A stretch of DNA of 7,260 nucleotides. Origin: an uncultured Eggerthellaceae bacterium. Its GTDB lineage: Bacteria; Actinomycetota; Coriobacteriia; Coriobacteriales; Eggerthellaceae. The translations under genes and the position numbers were made by a program. This document shows, piece by piece, positions 1 through 4,589 of the stretch (the first letter of the stretch is position 1; each line of letters opens with the position of its first letter). Under the pieces are notes generated by a model. That model worked only from the letters and a program-made list of their open reading frames with translations. It was not told the DNA's origin and made no database searches. The DNA lies in the NCBI GenBank assembly GCA_947566075.1, contig CANOIM010000026.1, positions 1 to 7,260 on the forward strand, given 5' to 3'.

Positions 1-13
1 AGCCGAGGCCTCC

Positions 14-64
14 TCGCCCGAACAGGCCACGCATCTGAGGAAAACGAACAACCCCGAAGATGCG
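14..64 (+). repeat. Left copy of a 51-bp inverted dispersed repeat
   Basis: Bases 14-55 are identical to the reverse complement of 7219-7260. With two mismatches (56 and 57) the match extends to 14-64 versus 7210-7260, giving 49 of 51 bases. Inside it, 30-40 (CGCATCTGAGG) pairs with 54-64 to form a stem of 9 of 11 pairs around a 13-nt loop. The two mismatches between the copies fall in this stem, so the left hairpin is imperfect while the right one is perfect. The element lies in non-coding DNA upstream of the ligase gene. It looks like a dispersed intergenic (REP-like) element; no transposase accompanies it. Confidence 0.85.
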
Positions 65-93
65 TTCCGACCGCCGTTCCAGCATCCCACAAA

Positions 94-114
94 ATAGCAC
101 AGGGGACGGACCTT
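94..114 (+). repeat. 21-bp dispersed repeat, left copy
   Basis: Positions 94-114 match 7162-7182 in the same orientation with one mismatch; the core CACAGGGGACGGACCTT (98-114) is identical in both. It shares the GGGGACG core with the 28-bp elements at 1415 and 4560, which suggests one family of half-palindromic REP-like sequences. This copy overlaps the place where a -35 box of the ligase promoter would fall. The rest of 1-162 shows no gene. Confidence 0.7.
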
Positions 115-131
115 TGCATTGACCCGTGCGC

Positions 132-137
132 TACAAT
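132..137 (+). promoter_or_regulatory. Possible -10 box (TACAAT) of the ligase gene
   Basis: TACAAT matches the sigma-70 type -10 consensus at five of six positions. It would start transcription near 144, about 19 nt before the chosen ATG at 163. No good -35 hexamer stands 16-18 bp upstream (the region reads GGACCTT), so the call is tentative. If correct, it rules out the upstream in-frame ATG at 136, which lies inside the box. Confidence 0.35.
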
Positions 138-162
138 GGGCCCGTCAAGTGAAAGGACTGCC

Positions 163-1404
163 ATGCAGATCAAACCGGACCAGATGGAGCTCATTCGCGA
201 GCAGCTCCACACCATCAAGGATCGCTCCCCCTTCTATGCGCAGAAGTTCGCAGGGATAGATGTGGCCGACGTCACCACCCAGGCTGATTTCGAACAGCTC
301 CCCTTCTCGGAAAAGGACGACTTGCGGGCGGTCTACCCGTTGGGGCTCCAAGCTGTTCCGGACGCAGAGGTCGTGCGCATCCACTCTTCTTCCGGCACCA
401 CGGGCACACCCGTCATCATTCCCTACACCGCTCAGGACGTGACGGATTGGGCGGTGCAATTCGCTCGCTGCTTCGAAACCGCGGGCGTGGGCGTACTGGA
501 TCGGGTTCAGATCACCCCCGGCTACGGCCTGTGGACGGCGGGCATCGGGTTCCAAGCGGGGTGCGAACGTCTGGGAGCCATGGCTATCCCCATGGGCCCT
601 GGCAACACCGAAAAGCAGCTCCGCATGATGGAGGATCTGGGTTCTACGGTGCTGTGCGCCACCTCTTCCTATGCTCTCCTGCTGGCGGAAGAGATCAGCC
701 GCCGGGGCATTCGCGACAAGCTGAAACTGCGCCGCGGCGTCATCGGGTCTGAGCGCTGGGGCGAGAAGATGCGCACGCGCATAGCGAATGAGCTGGGCAT
801 TGAGATCTTCGACATCTACGGCCTGACTGAGATCTATGGCCCGGGCATCGGCATCTCATGTCAGCAGCATGCAGGCATGCATATCTGGGAAGACTTCTGC
901 TATATAGAAGTGGTGGATCCGGAAACCGGCAAAGTGCTGCCCGATGGCGAAGTGGGCGAACTGGTCATCACCACGCTGCGCAAGCAGGGCGCGCCCCTCA
1001 TCCGCTACCGCACCCATGACCTGACGCGCATCATCCCCGGCTCTTGCGCCTGCGCTTGCGGCGAACGCCATCCGCGCATCGACACGCTGACGGGGCGCAC
1101 TGACGATATGTTCAAGGTGAAGGGCTGCAACATCTTCCCCGCTCAGGTGGAAGAAGTCATCGCTATCACTGATGGTACGTCCAGCGAATACCAGGTGATG
1201 ATCGAGAACATCAGCGGCACTGACGTGCTAACGGTGCTTTTCGAGACGAACCTTCAAGGGGAAGACCGGCAGCGGGCTGAAGAGCAGCTGGCGGCCATCT
1301 TCAAGGCGAAGATCGGGTGCACCCCTGAGGCGAAGGGCGTTCCGCTCGGTGAACTGCCTCGTTCTGAGAAGAAGACCAAGCGCATCTTCGACAGCCGATA
1401 CTAA
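163..1404 (+). CDS. Phenylacetate-CoA ligase-like (PaaK family) enzyme
   Basis: This 413-aa protein belongs to the adenylate-forming superfamily. Such enzymes activate a carboxylate with ATP to an acyl-adenylate and transfer it to coenzyme A in the cytoplasm. The P-loop-like motif SSSGTTGTP is at residues 75-83, the YGLTE motif at 219-223, RYRTHD at 281-286, and the hinge region GRTDDMFKVKG at 311-321. The C-terminal PRSEKKTKR (399-407) should carry the catalytic lysine, probably K404. A Cys-rich CACACGERHPR stretch (295-305) matches the usual small insertion of PaaK proteins. The length is close to the family's roughly 430 aa. I chose ATG 163 because AAGGA (153-157) stands 5 nt before it; the ATG at 136 has no ribosome site. 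The gene stands alone: no ring-hydroxylating paa genes or indolepyruvate oxidoreductase are in view, so an aryl-acid substrate is likely but not proven. Confidence 0.9.
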   Translation: MQIKPDQMELIREQLHTIKDRSPFYAQKFAGIDVADVTTQADFEQLPFSEKDDLRAVYPLGLQAVPDAEVVRIHSSSGTTGTPVIIPYTAQDVTDWAVQFARCFETAGVGVLDRVQITPGYGLWTAGIGFQAGCERLGAMAIPMGPGNTEKQLRMMEDLGSTVLCATSSYALLLAEEISRRGIRDKLKLRRGVIGSERWGEKMRTRIANELGIEIFDIYGLTEIYGPGIGISCQQHAGMHIWEDFCYIEVVDPETGKVLPDGEVGELVITTLRKQGAPLIRYRTHDLTRIIPGSCACACGERHPRIDTLTGRTDDMFKVKGCNIFPAQVEEVIAITDGTSSEYQVMIENISGTDVLTVLFETNLQGEDRQRAEEQLAAIFKAKIGCTPEAKGVPLGELPRSEKKTKRIFDSRY

Positions 1405-1414
1405 GCGGGCATCC

Positions 1415-1442
1415 GGACAGCGGGGACGTAGGCTATTGTCCT
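1415..1442 (+). repeat. 28-bp hairpin repeat after the ligase gene
   Basis: The element begins 11 bp after the ligase stop codon and matches 4560-4587 at 27 of 28 bases. GGACA (1415-1419) pairs with TGTCC (1437-1441), and G1420 can form a G-U pair with T1436. The other copy has A at the equivalent position, giving an A-U pair, so the only substitution keeps the stem. No T-tract follows. It is probably a REP-like element at the 3' end of the transcript. Confidence 0.75.
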
Positions 1443-1499
1443 GGCCCTTTCGCCAGGCAAAAAAGAAGGCGCCGGGAGGAGGTAGTCCGCGGCGCCTTT
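1440..1499. terminator. Tandem hairpins with bidirectional terminator features
   Basis: CCTGGC (1440-1445) pairs with GCCAGG (1452-1457). After six A residues (1459-1464), AAGGCGCC (1466-1473) pairs with GGCGCCTT (1491-1498). On the plus strand only TTT ends the second stem, so it would be a modest terminator for the ligase gene. On the minus strand the same stem is followed by CTTCTTTTTT, a better intrinsic terminator for a transcript coming from the right. Confidence 0.65.
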
Positions 1500-1669
1500 G
1501 CATATCTGGGTGAGGTGGTTGGAATCTTTGCTGGTTGGTCAGGCCAGCGTGTCAGTTGGTCAGGCTGACGTGGTTGTTAAGATTCACCCGGATCTGTTGT
1601 CAAGCTGCGTGACCCGAACTTATCAGTTCCCTGATGAGCTTCGCGCCACGCTAGTGCTGGGAAACACTG
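1459..1669 (-). ncRNA. Candidate structured small RNA, minus strand
   Basis: This is a hypothesis built from sequence only. Read on the minus strand, a TATATT box (1681-1676) could start a transcript near 1669. The RNA would then contain: a stem AUCAG/CUGAU (1635-1622) capped by a GGAA tetraloop, which is a GNRA loop, inside an outer AAGCU/AGCUU pairing (1641-1637 with 1606-1602); two consecutive hairpins (1569-1551 and 1548-1530) with the same loop CCUGACCAA; and the 8-bp GC-rich terminator stem (1498-1466) followed by a T-rich tail ending near 1459. No convincing ORF was found on this strand: the best GTG start (1668) gives 14 codons. The operator-like repeats of the response regulator lie just upstream, so it could be controlled divergently. 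The alternative is a set of DNA-binding sites, or leader structures on the plus strand. Confidence 0.25.
1530..1572. repeat. Two adjacent hairpins with identical loops
   Basis: GCTGG (1530-1534) pairs with CCAGC (1544-1548). GTCAG (1551-1555) pairs with CTGAC (1565-1569), and its stem extends to 1548/1572 with two G-U pairs on the plus strand. Both enclose the same nine bases TTGGTCAGG (1535-1543 and 1556-1564). The repeat period is 21 bp, close to two turns of DNA. The stems differ in sequence but both pair, which suggests that structure or dyad symmetry is kept. The element may act in RNA or as a pair of protein sites. Confidence 0.6.
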
Positions 1670-1675
1670 TCATGC

Positions 1676-1703
1676 AATATACGCGCACTACCTTAAAAGT
1701 TCC
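1676..1703 (-). promoter_or_regulatory. Possible minus-strand promoter
   Basis: On the minus strand, TATATT (1681-1676) matches five of six -10 positions. Upstream, GGAAC (1703-1699) followed after 15 bases by CGTA (1683-1680) resembles the layout of some ECF-sigma promoters, but no classical TTGACA box is at the right distance. It would drive the candidate small RNA 1669-1459. Confidence is low because such matches arise easily by chance. Confidence 0.2.
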
Positions 1704-1740
1704 TGAAACAACGTTTGTGTTTTCAGGTTGGTTTCAGGTT
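1699..1740 (+). promoter_or_regulatory. Likely response-regulator operator
   Basis: Two perfect copies of TTTCAGGTT (1721-1729 and 1732-1740) start 11 bp apart, one helical turn. This is the usual arrangement of OmpR/PhoB-family binding sites. An inverted relative, GTTCCTGAAAC (1699-1709), lies upstream; CCTGAAAC is the exact reverse complement of GTTTCAGG at 1731-1738. The direct repeats end 29 bp before the TAGAAT box at 1770, a position suited to activation. The site precedes the response regulator gene itself, so positive or negative autoregulation is inferred. Confidence 0.5.
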
Positions 1741-1769
1741 CCCCAACTCCCTCCGTTCGCCCCCGGCGG

Positions 1770-1775
1770 TAGAAT
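1770..1775 (+). promoter_or_regulatory. Probable -10 box (TAGAAT) of the two-component operon
   Basis: TAGAAT matches five of six consensus positions and would start transcription near 1782, about 16 nt before the ATG at 1798. The -35 region (about 1747-1752, CTCCCT) is poor, as expected for a promoter that needs an activator bound at the TTTCAGGTT repeats upstream. Confidence 0.45.
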
Positions 1776-1797
1776 GATGCAAACCGAGGAGGCACCT

Positions 1798-2466
1798 ATG
1801 CATGTTCTCATAGCTGAAGATGATGAGCGCCTGGCGGCAGCGCTTGAAAAGATCCTTGTGGATAATGGTTACCAGATCGATAAAGTAGAGAATGGCCAGG
1901 ACGCTTTGGACTACGCCACCGTGCAGTCCTATGACGTCATCGTCATGGATGTCATGATGCCGAAGATGGATGGCTTCGAGGCCACGCGCCAGATCCGTCG
2001 GGCGAACGTCTCTACGCCCATCCTGCTGCTGACCGCGCGGGATGCTGTGGGAGACAAGATCACCGGGCTGGACGCGGGCGCAGATGACTACATGACCAAG
2101 CCCTTCTCCCCGGCTGAGCTCATGGCCCACCTTCGCGCGCTTTCCCGCCGTCAGGGCGAAGTCCAGTTCGAAAGCCTGAACGTGGGCGATCTGCACCTGA
2201 GCCTTGAGAACTATGAGCTGTCCTGCGGAGACAAGTCGCTCCAACTCAGCTTCAAGGAATTCTCCATCCTGAAGATCCTCATGAGCCAACCGGGGGTCAT
2301 CGTGTCGAAGGACACGCTCATTCAGAAGGCTTGGGGGATGACCTCCAGCGCGGGCGACAACAACGTAGAGGCTTACATCTCGTTCTTGCGCAAGAAGCTG
2401 AAGCACGTGGGGAGCACCTGCAAGATAGAGACCATCCGTCGCGCGGGTTACAAGCTGGAAGCCTAA
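1798..2466 (+). CDS. OmpR-family response regulator
   Basis: This 222-aa cytoplasmic protein is a two-domain DNA-binding response regulator. The receiver domain (about 1-118) has the acidic pair D8/D9, the phosphoacceptor D51 in VIVMDVMMPKMDG, T79 in LLTARD, Y98, and K101 in the TKPF motif. The C-terminal winged helix (about 126-222) contains SFKEFSILKILM, the recognition-helix region NNVEAYISFLRKKL, and the closing wing IRRAGYKL. Length and order are typical of the OmpR/PhoB family. ATG 1798 was chosen because GAGGAGG (1786-1792) lies 5 nt upstream and translation then begins exactly at the receiver domain; the frame is open back to a TTG at 1498, but that extension has no ribosome site and no domain. 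The partner kinase starts 6 bp after the stop. It probably binds the TTTCAGGTT repeats in its own promoter. The signal it answers to cannot be read from the sequence. Confidence 0.95.
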   Translation: MHVLIAEDDERLAAALEKILVDNGYQIDKVENGQDALDYATVQSYDVIVMDVMMPKMDGFEATRQIRRANVSTPILLLTARDAVGDKITGLDAGADDYMTKPFSPAELMAHLRALSRRQGEVQFESLNVGDLHLSLENYELSCGDKSLQLSFKEFSILKILMSQPGVIVSKDTLIQKAWGMTSSAGDNNVEAYISFLRKKLKHVGSTCKIETIRRAGYKLEA

Positions 2467-2472
2467 GCGCCT

Positions 2473-4029
2473 ATGGAACAGGGCATCCTCAAGCGCCTGC
2501 GCATCAAGTTCATCGCCATCAACATGGGGCTGGCATTGCTGGTGCTGGTCATCACCTTCGGCACCATCTGCGTACTTGACCACACGGCTAGCGTGAATCA
2601 GGTCAACACGCACCTCACTAGCGTGCTCTTGCGCGTGGCCTCATCTCAAAAGCAAGCGCCTCAGGTTCAGGGTGTGCAGCGGCTGGAAAGCTCGGATGTA
2701 GACCGTGCGCCCATCACTTTGCTGCAATCGTCAAGCTCTCCCTCATCGGGTCTGAGGGAGGGGATGGACCAGCAGGCCAATGCCATCAGCGGCACCACCA
2801 GCGGCGCTTCGGGGTCAACGGCGAACGAGGCCTCCTCTGACGCTTCCACCAGCATGGAAGCCCCTGACAGCACGGAAGCCTCTAACGCACCCCCTTCGCC
2901 CGCAGAAGTCTACATTGGGACGGGAAACACGGTTGCGCCTCCCACCATTGGCAACATCGACACAGGCGCCAACGTTCTGACAGCCGTGTTCAAGGTGGAA
3001 GAGAGCGGCATCTATACCGCCATTCCCTCCTACACCACGGCAACCTTGCCGGAGAACATCCTGCTGCGGGCTGATGAAGAAGTGATCCAAAGCCCTAACG
3101 CCCGCGGTTACCTGCCCCAGTATGACCTCATGTTCGAGAAGGCCTCTACCGAAGGTGGCTGGTTCGTTGCCTATGCAGACGCCTCCAGCACCCATGGCTG
3201 GCGAAAGCTCGCAGGGATGCTCACCATCGTGGGGCTCATCGCGCTCATCCTGTTCTTCCTCATCAACCTGGGCTTCTCTAACTGGGCGCTCCGCCCGGTG
3301 GCCCGCAGCATTCGGGCGCAACAGCAGTTCACAGCCGATGCCTCCCATGAGCTCAAAACGCCCCTCACGGTGATCCTGGCGAACCTGTCCATCCTTCGCT
3401 CAGACCCGCAGGCTACGGTGGCTGAGCAGATGCAGTGGGTGGAAAGCTCTGAGACAGAGGCCCAGCGCATGCAGCGTTTGGTGAACGACATGCTGAGCCT
3501 GGCGCGGCCCCAGGATCAGAAGATGGCAGCGGCGAAGGCTGCCCGGCAGGGGGATCCTGTTGATCTGTCTGACCTGGTGGAAGGGGAAGTCCTCCAATTC
3601 GAATCCGTGGCCTTCGAACACGGAGTGCTGATCGAGAGCCGCATCCAAGAGGGCGTCCAGGTGGCGGGAGATGCCGAACAGCTGGGACGTATGGTGGCCA
3701 CCCTGGTAGATAACGCCTGCAAGTACGTGGATGAGAACGGTCACGTAAGCGTCACGTTGGACGTTCGCCCTTCCAAAACGCTTCTGGAAGATGCCGCCTG
3801 CCTGCGTGTGCATAATTCCGGGGAACCCATCCCGCCAGAGGCCCAGGAGCACCTGTTCGACCGCTTCTACCGGGCCGATAAGGCACGCACCGGCGGCAAG
3901 GGCGGTTACGGGCTGGGGCTTGCCATTGGGCAACAGATCGCCCACGAACACAACGGGGAAATAACAGTTGACTCATCCGCGGGGACCGGGGTCACCTTCA
4001 TCGTCACACTGCCTCTCTATGAGGAATGA
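2473..4029 (+). CDS. Membrane sensor histidine kinase
   Basis: This 518-aa protein is the cognate kinase of the preceding regulator. Two membrane segments (about 12-35 and 247-268) bracket an extracytoplasmic region of about 210 aa. That region contains a Ser/Thr/Ala/Pro-rich low-complexity stretch (about 86-142), then a more ordinary part (about 143-245) that I do not recognise. After the second membrane segment a short linker leads directly to the H box FTADASHELKTPL (286-298), with phosphoacceptor H292; no clear HAMP domain is present. The ATPase part has the N box LVDNACKYV (411-419), a G1 region HNSGEPI (447-453) in which the usual Asp of DxGxG is Asn, the F box LFDRFYRADKAR (461-472), and the G2 box GGYGLGLAI (477-485). 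Autophosphorylation at H292 and transfer to D51 of the regulator follow from the family. The ligand is unknown. Confidence 0.93.
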   Translation: MEQGILKRLRIKFIAINMGLALLVLVITFGTICVLDHTASVNQVNTHLTSVLLRVASSQKQAPQVQGVQRLESSDVDRAPITLLQSSSSPSSGLREGMDQQANAISGTTSGASGSTANEASSDASTSMEAPDSTEASNAPPSPAEVYIGTGNTVAPPTIGNIDTGANVLTAVFKVEESGIYTAIPSYTTATLPENILLRADEEVIQSPNARGYLPQYDLMFEKASTEGGWFVAYADASSTHGWRKLAGMLTIVGLIALILFFLINLGFSNWALRPVARSIRAQQQFTADASHELKTPLTVILANLSILRSDPQATVAEQMQWVESSETEAQRMQRLVNDMLSLARPQDQKMAAAKAARQGDPVDLSDLVEGEVLQFESVAFEHGVLIESRIQEGVQVAGDAEQLGRMVATLVDNACKYVDENGHVSVTLDVRPSKTLLEDAACLRVHNSGEPIPPEAQEHLFDRFYRADKARTGGKGGYGLGLAIGQQIAHEHNGEITVDSSAGTGVTFIVTLPLYEE

Positions 4030-4094
4030 TGCCCCGCCCAGCCTCGGCTGCACAGGGGTATCGCGAAGGTGGGCGAACCTGACAGGAGGCAGCT

Positions 4095-4553
4095 ATGAAG
4101 GGCAAGGGGCTCATTGGCGAATTCAAGGAATTCATCAACCGCGGCAACGTGATGGACATGGCAGTGGGCATCATCATCGGAGCGGCGTTCACAGCCATCG
4201 TCACATCGTTCGTTGACAACATCATCAACCCCTTCATCACGCTGATCACTGGCGGCAATGGGGCGAATGTGGGCGGCTTGGCCATTCCTGTGACAGATAC
4301 CCAAAGCATCGATTTCGGCGCGTTCATCAGCGCCATCATCAACTTCCTGATCATCGCGCTCTGCGTGTTCTTCTTGGTGAAGGCGTTCAATAAGATGAAG
4401 GGGCTGTCTGTCATCCGTCGCAAGGATGGCACGGAAGTGGTGGAAGAGGCGCCGGTGTGCCCCTTCTGCTTGGAAGAGGTGAACGTGGGTGCCACCCGCT
4501 GCTACCACTGTGCAGCTGACTTGCCCGAAGTGGCGGAACCCACGATCTCTTAG
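4095..4553 (+). CDS. mscL: Large-conductance mechanosensitive channel with zinc ribbon
   Basis: This 152-aa inner-membrane protein is MscL, a homopentameric channel that opens when membrane tension rises on hypo-osmotic shock and releases solutes. The N-terminal amphipathic helix and first membrane segment contain the signature FINRGNVMDMAVGIIIGAAF (13-32). The second membrane segment spans about 75-97, followed by a charged cytoplasmic part. The extra C-terminal tail carries CPFC (122-125) and CYHC (136-139), a CxxC-x10-CxxC zinc-ribbon pattern. As I recall, related tails occur in other actinobacterial and clostridial MscL proteins, but not in the E. coli protein. AGGAGG (4084-4089) stands 5 nt before the ATG. 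The gene starts 65 bp after the kinase stop with no terminator visible between them, so co-transcription with the two-component system is possible. It converges with hypF. Confidence 0.95.
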   Translation: MKGKGLIGEFKEFINRGNVMDMAVGIIIGAAFTAIVTSFVDNIINPFITLITGGNGANVGGLAIPVTDTQSIDFGAFISAIINFLIIALCVFFLVKAFNKMKGLSVIRRKDGTEVVEEAPVCPFCLEEVNVGATRCYHCAADLPEVAEPTIS

Positions 4554-4558
4554 CAGGG

Positions 4559-4587
4559 AGGACAACGGGGACGTAGGCTATTGTCCT
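4559..4587. repeat. Hairpin repeat between mscL and hypF
   Basis: AGGACAA (4559-4565) pairs perfectly with TTGTCCT (4581-4587) around a 15-nt loop. Bases 4560-4587 match 1415-1442 at 27 of 28 positions. The element fills almost the whole 36-bp gap between the convergent stops of mscL (4553) and hypF (4590), so it would end or protect both transcripts. Neither strand has a T-tract after the stem, so it is not a textbook intrinsic terminator. Confidence 0.75.
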
Positions 4588-4589
4588 TC

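Noticed and set aside
136..162. Earlier ATG for the ligase at 136
   Set aside because: It lies within the likely -10 box TACAAT and has no ribosome site; ATG 163 has AAGGA at a good distance.
1498..1797. In-frame extension of the response regulator back to a TTG at 1498 (322 aa)
   Set aside because: The TTG lies in a terminator stem and has no ribosome site, the extra 100 residues match no domain, and the ATG at 1798 has GAGGAGG 5 nt upstream and begins exactly at the receiver domain.
1723..2613. 296-aa minus-strand open frame over the response regulator
   Set aside because: It mirrors the regulator's codons, shows no domain, and crosses the operator and both gene starts.
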